DNA of 64,000 nt from Terriglobia bacterium (lineage in GTDB: Bacteria; Acidobacteriota; Terriglobia; Terriglobales; Acidobacteriaceae), in contig JAIQGF010000009.1 in assembly GCA_020072845.1 (NCBI GenBank), forward strand, positions 248,001 through 312,000, in the 5' to 3' direction. Below are positions 41,711 to 49,492 of the stretch, piece by piece. Numbering within the stretch: position 1 is the stretch's first letter; every line of letters begins with the position of its first letter. Below the pieces are notes generated by a model. The model made no database searches. It had not been told where the DNA came from and was given only the letters and a program-made list of their open reading frames with translations. Both the position numbers and the translations under genes were made by a program.

Positions 41711-42301
41711 TTATTTCGTCAGCACCACCGCTTTTTGATCGTACGGCTGGATGGTGACGGTCAGCGACTTGCGCTTGTCGAACTGGTCCTTGGTGACCGG
41801 AAAACTGAAGACCATAGTGCCCGCTTGCTGGCCGCCGGGAGCAATTTTGGCCTCGGGGAGCAGCGCGGGCAAGGTGTTCTGTTTGAGATCGGGGAAGGCC
41901 TGGTAGTAGCGCTCCACGTCCACGGCGGGCGCGGCCTCGTCGGAGAAGTTGCCCTTATCGGTCGCCACTTGCGCCTTGATGTCGTGGATCCAGAGCGGCT
42001 TCTTGCCGGTGTTGTTGAGGGTGGCATTGATCGCGACCAGCACGTTGCTGCCGTCCTGCAGTTGGACCACGTTGATGTTGTCGATGGTCGCCTTGCCTTG
42101 CGGCTTGACCTTGGTAACCCAGGAAAAAATTGCGACCACAATGCCGACCACGACCAGCGCGATGACGACCGGCTGCCAGGGCGGAAGCGTCCATTTGGCC
42201 TTGTCGAACTCTTCTCCCATGGGGACGTGGGCGCGATCGTAGCTGTCGGCGTCCTTCTTGGGCGCCGGCGTTGGTTTCAGTTTCTCGTTATCTTCCGGCA
42301 T
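41711..42301 (-). CDS. Membrane-anchored hypothetical protein
   Basis: A 196-residue protein with an acidic, Pro/Lys-rich cytoplasmic N-terminus (about 1-40), one membrane helix (about 43-63, PVVIALVVVGIVVAIFSW), and an extracytoplasmic beta-rich domain. The segment LVAINATLNNTGKKPLWIHD looks like an FxLyD or late-embryogenesis-like Ig fold. It is probably conserved among Acidobacteriota, but I do not recognise a name. It is flanked by 246 bp without genes upstream of the TonB receptor, so it is likely a separate unit. Confidence 0.65.
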   Translation of the reverse strand: MPEDNEKLKPTPAPKKDADSYDRAHVPMGEEFDKAKWTLPPWQPVVIALVVVGIVVAIFSWVTKVKPQGKATIDNINVVQLQDGSNVLVAINATLNNTGKKPLWIHDIKAQVATDKGNFSDEAAPAVDVERYYQAFPDLKQNTLPALLPEAKIAPGGQQAGTMVFSFPVTKDQFDKRKSLTVTIQPYDQKAVVLTK

Positions 42302-42373
42302 AAAAGGACCTCCCGACTGATATTGGATTCGTTCAGCCGTCCCTACAGGACTGGCGCGATCACGCTATTCTTT

Positions 42374-42393
42374 CCCGGCACTAAAGTGCCGGG
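42374..42393. terminator. Hairpin CCCGGCACTAAAGTGCCGGG
   Basis: A perfect 9-bp stem followed on the + strand by CTATTTT; on the - strand preceding side there is AAAGAATAG. It may be a terminator or a dispersed compact hairpin like 10402-10421. Confidence 0.5.
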
Positions 42394-42399
42394 CTATTT

Positions 42400-44202
42400 T
42401 CATTCGCCGCTATGCGGCTGGTGGTCCTGACCACTGACCACCGGCCATTGCTTCTTCATCGCCTTAGCGAATTTTTCTGTAGTCAAGGTGTTGAGCACGT
42501 CTTCTTTCGTCAGCCAGGCGCGGCGGGCCTGCACGACGCCGTACTTGATTAGTTCCAGGTGCGTGGTGTGGTGGGAGTCAGTGTTGATGACGATCTTCAC
42601 ACCACGGTCCTTGGCCATGCGCAGATGGCGATCGCAGAGGTCGAGGCGATCGGGATACGCGTTCAACTCCATAGCGACCAGGTTGCGCGCGGCGGCGGCG
42701 AGCACGGCTTCCATGTCGAACGGATAGGCATCGCGCCGCAGCAGGATACGTCCCGTGGGATGGCCGATGACGGAGACGTGCTTGTTCGCGATAGCTTTCA
42801 GCAGGCGGTCGGTCATCTGCTGCGGTTCCTGGTTGAAGGCCGAGTGGACGCTGGCGATGACGATATCCATTTCTTCCAGCACGGAGTCGGAGAGGTCGAG
42901 CGAGCCGTCAGCGAGGATGTCCAATTCAATGCCGGCAAAGATGCGAATGCCGGCGGCCTTCTCGCTCGCCTTGCGGATTTTCTTGACGTGCGCCAGCGCT
43001 CGCTTGTCGTCGAGGCCGTTGGCCATCGCCAGATTTTTGGAATGGTCGGTGATGGCCATGTACTTGTAACCGCGAGCGCGGGCGGCGTCGGCCATCTCCT
43101 CGATGGTGCACTTGCCGTCGGTTTCCACGGTGTGCATGTGCACGTCGCCCTGGAGGTCGCGCTGCTCGATGAGCTTGGGCAAGCGGTGCTCGATGGCGGC
43201 TTCGATTTCGCCGCTGTTTTCGCGCAGCTCAGGAGGAGGGCAATCCATGCCGAGCTTGGCGTAGATTTCCTCTTCCGTCTTGCCGGCGACGCGCTTCTCG
43301 CCTTCGAGCTTGACCAAGCCGTATTCGTTGAGCGTGTAGCCGAGCTTGAGCGCGCGCTGGCGCAGGGCGACGTTGTGCGATTTCGAGCCGGTGAAATACT
43401 GCATGGCGGCGCCGAAGGATTCCGGCGGGAGCAGGCGCACGTCCACCTGCATGCCGCTGCTCAGCTTGAAGCTGACCTTGTTTTCCCCGCGGGCGATGAC
43501 CTCGAGAATGCCGGGGAAGCCCACGATCTGCTCGATGACGGCGTTGCGCTGCTCCTCGTGCAGGCAGCACTTGCCGGTAATGAGGATGTCGAGGTCGCCG
43601 ACGGTTTCGCGTCCGCGGCGCAGCGAGCCGGCAGGCGTGACCTTGTCCACGCCCGGCAAATGCGCCACGTGATCGCTGAGTTTCTGCGCGATCTCGTCGG
43701 CGTGGTCGAGGCAGAAGCGGCCGGAGATGCGGCGGTAACTCTCGATTGCCTTGAGGATTTTCTGTTCCTGCTTCTCGCCCATGCGCGGCAGCTCGCGCAG
43801 CTTGCCGGCGCGTGCCAGCTTTTCCACGCCTTCCAGATCGCTGACCTGGTGCGCGCTCCACAGCAGAGCGATGGTCTTGGGGCCGAGGCCCTGGATCTTC
43901 AGCAGCTCAAGCATGGAAGGGTGGTACTTCTTGAGAAGTTCGGCGTGCGTTGTGACCCGGCCGGTCTCGTAGAGGTCTTTCAGGTGGGCGCTCATGCCTT
44001 TGCCGATGCCGGGAATTTCGAGCAGCTTCTTGGGTTCGGGTATCAGCGCCCAGATGGGCTGGTCGAGCGCTTCGATGGCTTCGGCGGCGCGGCGATAAGA
44101 ACGGATACGGAAGGGATCGTCGCCGTTGATCTCCATCAAGTCGGCCGTTTCATTGAGGATGGAGGCGATGGCTTTGTTGTCGAGCGGGCGTTGTTCGGGC
44201 AT
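42400..44202 (-). CDS. polX: DNA polymerase/3'-5' exonuclease PolX
   Basis: A 600-residue family X polymerase. The N-terminal helix-hairpin-helix regions (IPGIGKGMSAHLKDL; IQGLGPKTIALLW) precede a polymerase-beta core with GSLRRGRETVGDLDIL containing the metal-binding aspartates and VDVRLLPPESFGAA. The C-terminal PHP nuclease domain has DVHMHT, ITDHSKN, GIELDIL and DSHHT. It functions in base-excision-type gap repair. The last 15 or so residues (QWPVVSGQDHQPHSGE) are encoded by a heptad array, so the natural C-terminus may be altered. Confidence 0.93.
   Translation of the reverse strand: MPEQRPLDNKAIASILNETADLMEINGDDPFRIRSYRRAAEAIEALDQPIWALIPEPKKLLEIPGIGKGMSAHLKDLYETGRVTTHAELLKKYHPSMLELLKIQGLGPKTIALLWSAHQVSDLEGVEKLARAGKLRELPRMGEKQEQKILKAIESYRRISGRFCLDHADEIAQKLSDHVAHLPGVDKVTPAGSLRRGRETVGDLDILITGKCCLHEEQRNAVIEQIVGFPGILEVIARGENKVSFKLSSGMQVDVRLLPPESFGAAMQYFTGSKSHNVALRQRALKLGYTLNEYGLVKLEGEKRVAGKTEEEIYAKLGMDCPPPELRENSGEIEAAIEHRLPKLIEQRDLQGDVHMHTVETDGKCTIEEMADAARARGYKYMAITDHSKNLAMANGLDDKRALAHVKKIRKASEKAAGIRIFAGIELDILADGSLDLSDSVLEEMDIVIASVHSAFNQEPQQMTDRLLKAIANKHVSVIGHPTGRILLRRDAYPFDMEAVLAAAARNLVAMELNAYPDRLDLCDRHLRMAKDRGVKIVINTDSHHTTHLELIKYGVVQARRAWLTKEDVLNTLTTEKFAKAMKKQWPVVSGQDHQPHSGE
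42418..42443. repeat. Heptad repeat, GTGGTCC/TGACCAC type (3' end of polX)
   Basis: Units GTGGTCC, TGACCAC, TGACCAC, CGG; internally self-complementary. It is read in frame as the tail of PolX. Confidence 0.75.
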
Positions 44203-44230
44203 ACGCGTTGAGGATTCTATGCCTGAGAAG

Positions 44231-44258
44231 CGGCTGTCGGCTATCGGCGGTCGGCCGT
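44231..44258. repeat. Heptad repeat, TGTCGGC/TATCGGC type
   Basis: Units CGGCTGT, CGGCTAT, CGGCGGT, CGGCCGT between polX and the cold-shock gene; direct array only. Confidence 0.75.
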
Positions 44259-44399
44259 GAAGGTTTGAAAGCAGCGGCCGTGATGCAGGATTTCGCGGGT
44301 GATTGGAAGACCCGAGAGCCGGGCGCCGAGGGCCGATTCGCCAAAAAGCGCAGCCCAGCCGCGGTAGCCGGGCTCGATGACGGTCAAACCTGGTGCTGC

Positions 44400-44612
44400 T
44401 CAGGCCGTCAGCTTGGTAACATTTCCGGCTTGCGGCCCCTTCTGGCCTTGGACGATCTCGAACTCGACATCGTCGCCTTCCTGCAGGCTCTTATAGCCCT
44501 CCGAAGTAATGGCGCTGTAATGGACGAAGACGTCCGGACCATCCTCGCGGCCGATGAAGCCGAATCCCTTTGCGTTGTTGAACCACTTCACTTTGCCTTG
44601 AATACGTGCCAC
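44400..44612 (-). CDS. cspA: Cold-shock protein (CspA family)
   Basis: A 70-residue single-domain cold-shock protein that binds single-stranded RNA and DNA. RNP1 is KGFGFIGRE and RNP2 is VFVHYSAI; the start [12 protein letters not shown] is canonical. GTG at 44612 is chosen because the protein then begins in register with CspA and GGAGG lies 8 bases upstream; the frame is open to 44693 with Arg-rich, unlikely sequence. The symbol denotes the family, not strict orthology. Confidence 0.9.
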   Translation of the reverse strand: MARIQGKVKWFNNAKGFGFIGREDGPDVFVHYSAITSEGYKSLQEGDDVEFEIVQGQKGPQAGNVTKLTA

Positions 44613-44911
44613 CGTTCTCTTCCTCCGTGCTTTGAACGCCACCGCGCCCCCACGACGCGCGCGGCCCTGTCGGCCCTTCGAGATTGCGGCCAATTACGAC
44701 GGCGAGTCTCGGCTTGCCGGCGCCTCGCCTAGTTTGGCAGAAGGGGACCTTGCGAATGGTTTGATGTCATTCTGATGCGGTTGGGATGTGTGGTCAAGAG
44801 CGCATAGAGGTAAAGCTCTCCGTTCATGCGCGTGCGCCTCGTCCCTAAGTGCAGGAAGGTGCTTGAGTAACAGCGCTGGCTGATAGCCGGCGGCTAGGCC
44901 CCAGGCCACGA

Positions 44912-45475
44912 TTATTTTTTTCGAGATGTCTCGGAGAGCCAAAGGACGGCCGCAATGGTTTTGCCGTCGCGGATGGCGCCGCTCATGACCATGCGAACCA
45001 GTTGCGCAAGCGGGAACATGCGTTTCTGGATGACCTCATCTTCTTCGGGCTGCGCCTTGCCGCGCTTCAACCCGGTAGCGAGATAGACGGCCATGGTTTC
45101 GTCGAGGAAGCCGGGGCTGGAATAGAAGAAGAGGGCGCGGCGCCAGTGCGCGGCGGTGTAGCCGGTTTCCTCGATCAGCTCGCGCTTGGCGCCCTCGAGC
45201 TCGGATTCGCCGGGGTCAATGCGTCCAGCAGGAAGCTCCCACAGGTAGTCGTTGGCGGCGTGGCGGTACTGGCGCGCGAGCAGGACGCGCGGCTCGGAGC
45301 GGGTATCGTCCACCGCCATGATGACGATAGAGCCGCTGTGGCGGACGACGTCGCGGCGGACCACGATACTTCCGGGCTCGTGGACGCGGTCGGTAGTGAC
45401 AAAGAAAACCGGTCCGCGATAGACGGCGCGGGAGGAGATGATCTTGGCTCGCTTGCGCTTGCGGGTTCGTGGCAT
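44912..45475 (-). CDS. Nudix hydrolase (ADP-ribose pyrophosphatase-like)
   Basis: A 187-residue protein with a perfect Nudix box (GX5EX7REUXEEXGU) in GRIDPGESELEGAKRELIEE followed by TGY. Upstream LARQYRHAANDYLWELPAG is the typical substrate-binding strand of ADP-ribose pyrophosphatases, where QYR and WELPAG are conserved. It would hydrolyse ADP-ribose or a related nucleotide diphosphate with magnesium. The basic N-terminus PRTRKRKRAK is unusual but present. A 299-bp region between its end and the cold-shock start holds no gene I can support. Confidence 0.88.
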   Translation of the reverse strand: MPRTRKRKRAKIISSRAVYRGPVFFVTTDRVHEPGSIVVRRDVVRHSGSIVIMAVDDTRSEPRVLLARQYRHAANDYLWELPAGRIDPGESELEGAKRELIEETGYTAAHWRRALFFYSSPGFLDETMAVYLATGLKRGKAQPEEDEVIQKRMFPLAQLVRMVMSGAIRDGKTIAAVLWLSETSRKK

Positions 45476-45500
45476 GGGTTCAATATACGCGAGTGGAACT

Positions 45501-45535
45501 GATGGGCGATTTGTGATTGGCGAGTGGCGATTGAC
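45501..45535. repeat. Heptad repeat, GGCGATT/GGCGAGT type
   Basis: Units GGGCGAT, TTGTGAT, TGGCGAG, TGGCGAT, TGAC in the divergent region between the Nudix and DUF2520 genes. Confidence 0.75.
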
Positions 45536-45558
45536 AACTGTTATGCTTCGGCGACTTC

Positions 45559-46413
45559 ATGCCACGCAAGCCAGCGATCACGATGGTCGGGCCGGGGAAC
45601 CTGGGCAGTGCCATGGCACGCGCGCTGCACGCGGCGGGATATCGCGTGCGGGAGATTGTTCATCGCGGCGGCATATCGGCTAAACGCGCCCGCGCCTTGG
45701 CACGCGAGATCGGCGCCCGTGACGCGGTTACAGGCGAGGCCAGGTTCGATGCCGAGATCGTTTGGATCTGCGTGGGCGACGGTGCGATCGCTGCCTGTGC
45801 GGCGGAGCTGGCCAAGGCCACCAGGTGGGATGGAAAGATCGCGTTCCATTCCAGCGGGGCGCTGAGCAGCCGGGAGCTGCAGCGGCTCAAGAAGCGGGGT
45901 GCGGCAGTCGCGTCCGTTCATCCCATGATGACATTCGTACGCAACGTGCGGCCGGACTTGCGAGGGGTCACGTTTGCCATCGAGGGTGATGCCGGGGCGG
46001 TGCGCGCGGCGCGGCGGATTGCGCGTGACCTGGGCGGACGCGCGGTGCTGATTGAGGCGCGGCGCAAGCCGATGTATCACGCGTTTGGGGCATTTACGTC
46101 GCCGCTGATTGTGGCGACCATTGCGGCGGCGGAGCGGGTGGCACGCAAGGCCGGATTGGACCGGGTTTCAGCCCGGGCGGCGATTGCGCCTATCCTCCGG
46201 CAGACGGTGGCGAATTATATCGAGCACGGCCCGGGGGGTGCGTTCAGCGGACCCCTGGTGCGCGGGGACATCGAGACCGTGCGGCGGCACCTGGAGGTGC
46301 TGCGGGCGCTGCCCGAGGCGCGAGCGGCGTATGTGGCGCTGGCACGGAGCGCGATGAAAACGCTGCCGGTGAAGAGGAAGAGGGCGATTGCGGAGTTGTT
46401 GAAGAATTTGTGA
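45559..46413 (+). CDS. Rossmann-like/DUF2520 domain protein
   Basis: A 284-residue protein with an N-terminal dinucleotide fold (GPGNLGSAMARALHAAGY), a conserved HSSGALSS motif after the fourth strand, SVHPMMTF, and a helical C-terminal DUF2520 domain with GPLVRGDIETVRRHL. This is the well-conserved architecture of NADP-reductase-like proteins (F420 reductase/PanE-like fold) whose activity is not settled. ATG 45559. It may be linked to pantothenate or CoA metabolism as suggested elsewhere for this family, but nothing here proves it. Confidence 0.85.
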   Translation: MPRKPAITMVGPGNLGSAMARALHAAGYRVREIVHRGGISAKRARALAREIGARDAVTGEARFDAEIVWICVGDGAIAACAAELAKATRWDGKIAFHSSGALSSRELQRLKKRGAAVASVHPMMTFVRNVRPDLRGVTFAIEGDAGAVRAARRIARDLGGRAVLIEARRKPMYHAFGAFTSPLIVATIAAAERVARKAGLDRVSARAAIAPILRQTVANYIEHGPGGAFSGPLVRGDIETVRRHLEVLRALPEARAAYVALARSAMKTLPVKRKRAIAELLKNL

Positions 46414-46432
46414 TTTGCGATTGGTGACTTGA
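46411..46432. repeat. Heptad repeat remnant, TTGTGAT/TTGCGAT type
   Basis: Units TGTGATT, TGCGATT, GGTGACT start at the DUF2520 stop codon. Confidence 0.65.
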
Positions 46433-46470
46433 GGTCGCCTCGGGCGGCTCGGTTACGCCTGGCGAAAACC

Positions 46471-46516
46471 TAGATCCCTCCCCTTCGACTTCGCTCAGGG
46501 TCGGGATGACAAGAAC
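46471..46516. repeat. Dispersed repeat with CCTTCGACTTCGCTCAGGG core
   Basis: The core pairs with itself (CCTTCGA... GCTCAGGG is a partial palindrome) and is followed by GGGATGACAAGAAC, the same ending as the 1817 and 10301 repeats. Confidence 0.7.
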
Positions 46517-46530
46517 ATCAAAATAAATGG

Positions 46531-46563
46531 GCCCCGTGGCAGTTGTGTTCTCCGCCACGGGGC
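46531..46563 (-). terminator. Hairpin/terminator GCCCCGTGGC ... GCCACGGGGC
   Basis: A perfect 10-bp stem with a 13-base loop. On the - strand it is followed by CCATTTATTTT, so it may terminate transcripts from the - strand TonB gene. Confidence 0.6.
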
Positions 46564-46803
46564 AGTCCATCCGCGCGGCGCTCGCGAGCACCTTTACGCC
46601 GCAGTCACGCGGCACGCGGGCGTCGGGCGGACGGGACCAGCACGCGTGTTGGGCGCGCTGGGGAAGAACTTGTGCTCACCGAGCTTAGGATCAGCCGAGA
46701 GGAAGTCAAGAAAATCGGCACGCCAGGAAGCGACGTTGACTAAACGGTCAGTCCCAAATTGGGGCGGAACCAGAAACGGTTTGCCAATGAACTAACTGGC
46801 CGG

Positions 46804-47532
46804 TCATCCGCCGCCAAGGGTGAAGTTCACGGTGATTTGAGTCTCGACCTCGACCGGCTCCCCATTGAGCAGGTACGGCCGGTACCGCCATTGCCGGACC
46901 GCTTCGATAGCGGCTTGCACGAGCATGGGATGGCCGCTTACCAGCCGGAGGTTTTCAATCGTACCGCCGCGGCTGATGAGCGCGCTCAGGATGACCGGTC
47001 CTTGCACACGGGCCGCGATGGCCAGCGCCGGATACGCCGGGCGCACTTGCTGGATCAGAAGACCCTGCGAAACGCCACCGGAAATCGGAACGGGGCGCGT
47101 CGGAGGCGCGGGCGGCGGCGCGCTGGGCCTGGGCGGAGGCGCCAGCAGCGACATGATCTGCGTGCCGGCTTCGCGAGAACCGGTGGCGCCCGGAACCGCA
47201 AATCCGTTGTCCACGATGGGTTCGGGGGAGGCCTGGTCGTGAATCTCGGCGACTCCCTTCCGAATCTGCATCGGCTCCCGCACAGTGTTGTCCACTATCT
47301 CGGAGGTTGACGCACGCGTCGAGCGCTGCTCATTCGACGCGGCATGAGCAGGCTCACCCGGCGGCGGGCCAATCAGAGGACCGAGCGTGACAATTCCGGG
47401 TAGAGCCTGGGTGTAGAACAGCGGCAACAAAACCAGCGCGACAATGGCGACGGTTTGTACGGCGAACGACAGGATCGTGGACAAGCCGCGGCGCGAGTGG
47501 GCAGACGTCTCCAGGAGAGATTCGGTGAACAC
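46804..47532 (-). CDS. TonB family energy transducer
   Basis: A 242-residue protein with one N-terminal membrane helix (about 20-42, TILSFAVQTVAIVALVLLPL), a Pro-rich periplasmic linker (PPPRPSAPPPAPPTRPVP, about 133-150) and a C-terminal TonB domain (about 158-240) with QVRPAYPALAIAARVQGPVI and the AIEAVRQWRYRPYLLNG motif. It would couple proton-motive force to TonB-dependent receptors such as the one at 39473-41464. No ExbB/ExbD genes are adjacent. Confidence 0.88.
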   Translation of the reverse strand: MFTESLLETSAHSRRGLSTILSFAVQTVAIVALVLLPLFYTQALPGIVTLGPLIGPPPGEPAHAASNEQRSTRASTSEIVDNTVREPMQIRKGVAEIHDQASPEPIVDNGFAVPGATGSREAGTQIMSLLAPPPRPSAPPPAPPTRPVPISGGVSQGLLIQQVRPAYPALAIAARVQGPVILSALISRGGTIENLRLVSGHPMLVQAAIEAVRQWRYRPYLLNGEPVEVETQITVNFTLGGG

Positions 47533-47665
47533 GTCAGTGTCCTATCTCCCCATCGCGCAGCGGCGGGGGATGGGGTCCGCGCCGCGCGCTTGCTGTCACT
47601 GGATTGGACAACAACTCTGAACAAATTGTTCCGCGGAACGCGGAAATCAATCGCTGTGCGGATTT

Positions 47666-49492
47666 CTACGCGAGCCGAAGGGAAAGATTGGGGAGGGGAA
47701 GTCCGTGAAGTTCGGCGGTCCAGGTATCGCCTGGGCCGGTCAGATGGCCGGCGGTCAGCGTGCCGGAGCTGATAATCTCGCCCGTGCCCAACGGTGGTTG
47801 ACCGCGCTTCAGCACGGCTCCCCCCAATTCCGCCAGGCATAACGCGGGACTGCGCAAGGAATTTTTTCCCGAGCCCTCTTCGACGAACGCGCCGTTTTTC
47901 GACATGCGGACCTTGAATGACGGGAGCTGCTCGATGAGCGTGGGAATCAGGTCAGGCGTGACCGGCTTGCGTTCGCCGACAATGAGCGCGGCGTGCAAGC
48001 CGAGCGATGCGACGAAATCGCCGGGTTGAAATTTCCAGTCGGGAAACGGGCCGTCAATGATCTCGAAGCCGAAGGCAATCCATTCGCAGGCGTCGAGCGC
48101 TGCCGCGGCGTCCAGGCCTTCCGCAGTGATCGGCCGCTTCAGGCCGAACATGATTTCCGGCTCGATCTTCAGCGAGCGCGCCTTGGGCAGCGAAATCTCG
48201 GCGGAATTGTTTTCGGCGTAGTGGACGGTGTCGTCGTACATGTGGCCCCAGACCAGCGTCGGCAGCTTGAGGATGCGCCACATCGCCTTGTTCGCGAAGC
48301 CGACCTTGCGGCCCACCGCCTTGTGCCCGGCCTGCTCGCGCCGGCGCTTGATTTCCCATTCCACGGCGTAGCACGCGTCGAGATCGAAACCGCGGTCCGA
48401 CGGCGGGACGGCCACCATCGCACCGGTTTCGGACGCGGCGAGGAGTTCGCGCGCGACGGAGTCGATTTCTGCGGTGGTCACTTCTTTAATGGTGATTGCT
48501 TTCTCTGGCATCTTGGACACGCTCCCGCTGCGGACTTCCGCAAGGAGTTTGGTACAGGCGTAGATGGTGCGCGTGTGCGGCATCGAAACTTTCAGGCGCT
48601 CGCCCAGTTCGACAACCGCGCCGACGATGGCATCGAGTTCGAGCGGGCGCCCGGCCTCCAGGTCCTGGAGCATGGAAGTCTTGTGCTCGCCAACTTTGGC
48701 AGCGCCGGCGATGCGCTGATCAATGGTGATGGGCAATTCGAAGCCAAGCTTCTTGCCGACAGCTTCGGTCTCGCGCATCACCTCGCGGACGATGGCCGAA
48801 ACCTCCGGATGACCCGTCATTTGCGCCAGCGTCGCCCCGCTGAGGGCGCTCACCGGATTGAACACGACGTTGCCGAGAATCTTGACCCAGATTTCCCGCC
48901 GGATGTGGGTAGTGATGGGGCAGCGCAGGCCTGAGGCAATCAGCGCCTCCGCTATTTTCCGGGCGCGTTCCGAGCGGGTTCCATCCGGCTCGCCGAGCGA
49001 GATGCGGCTGCCCTCGGTGTGGCGGACGACGCCGGGCTCGGCGATATCCGTCGCGAAGTAGATGATCGAGCCGAGTACCTGCTTCGCGGGAATCGCGGCG
49101 GAAACCACGCCGCCGGGATCGACGCGTTCCAGACGAAGGCCTTCGAGTTCGCCGCCTGCGCCCTGAAAAAACCACCAGGGAATGCCGTTCTGCGTGCTGA
49201 CGACCGTGGTTTCCGGACCGATGACGCTGCGCAACTGCGGCGCCAGTTGCGGAAGGCTGTGCGCCTTCACGGTCAGGAACACGACGTCGAAAACGCCTGC
49301 CTGCTCCAGGTTGCCGGTGGTCTTGGGCCGAGCTTGGAACTCCTCCTCGGCGCCGGCCACGCGAACGCCGCGTTCCTGGATGACCTGGAGATGCTTGCCG
49401 CGCGCGAATAGCGTGACGTCCAATCCGGCGCGCGCCATCTTGGCCCCCATGTAGGCCCCCACGGCGCCCGCGCCGGCGATCAGAAACTTCAT
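47666..49492 (-). CDS. Fusion of ketopantoate reductase-like and 2-keto-4-pentenoate hydratase-like domains
   Basis: One 608-residue frame holds two enzymes. Residues 1 to about 310 are PanE-like, with GAGAVGAYMGAKMARAG, NGIPWWFF and the catalytic KxxxN in VKILGNVVFNP. Residues about 325-608 are an FAH-fold hydratase with GRKVGFANKAMW, EPEIMFGLKRPI, GFEIIDGPFPDW and GTGEIISSGTLT. The start overlaps the upstream acyl-CoA ligase stop by 4 bp. An internal ATG at 48511 with GGGAG ten bases upstream sits at the junction (MPEKAITIKEV), so the hydratase may also be made alone, or the fusion is a recent read-through. Substrates are not identified. Confidence 0.8.
   Translation of the reverse strand: MKFLIAGAGAVGAYMGAKMARAGLDVTLFARGKHLQVIQERGVRVAGAEEEFQARPKTTGNLEQAGVFDVVFLTVKAHSLPQLAPQLRSVIGPETTVVSTQNGIPWWFFQGAGGELEGLRLERVDPGGVVSAAIPAKQVLGSIIYFATDIAEPGVVRHTEGSRISLGEPDGTRSERARKIAEALIASGLRCPITTHIRREIWVKILGNVVFNPVSALSGATLAQMTGHPEVSAIVREVMRETEAVGKKLGFELPITIDQRIAGAAKVGEHKTSMLQDLEAGRPLELDAIVGAVVELGERLKVSMPHTRTIYACTKLLAEVRSGSVSKMPEKAITIKEVTTAEIDSVARELLAASETGAMVAVPPSDRGFDLDACYAVEWEIKRRREQAGHKAVGRKVGFANKAMWRILKLPTLVWGHMYDDTVHYAENNSAEISLPKARSLKIEPEIMFGLKRPITAEGLDAAAALDACEWIAFGFEIIDGPFPDWKFQPGDFVASLGLHAALIVGERKPVTPDLIPTLIEQLPSFKVRMSKNGAFVEEGSGKNSLRSPALCLAELGGAVLKRGQPPLGTGEIISSGTLTAGHLTGPGDTWTAELHGLPLPNLSLRLA

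Larger units (their letters stand above)
46414..46803. other. 390-bp convergent intergenic region made of repeats
   Basis: It holds the heptad remnant, a dispersed repeat at 46471-46516 (TAGATCCCTCCCCTTCGACT... then GGGATGACAAGAAC), the hairpin at 46531-46563 and otherwise unremarkable sequence. Short ORFs here have no family features. Confidence 0.6.

Noticed and set aside
44694-44942. An 82-codon frame on the - strand between the cold-shock and Nudix genes
   Set aside because: It overlaps the Nudix gene end, has no recognisable features and no Shine-Dalgarno.
46543-46743. Short + strand frame in the repeat-rich gap before the TonB gene
   Set aside because: Arg/Ser-rich translation of GC-rich DNA that includes a terminator hairpin; no coding signature.
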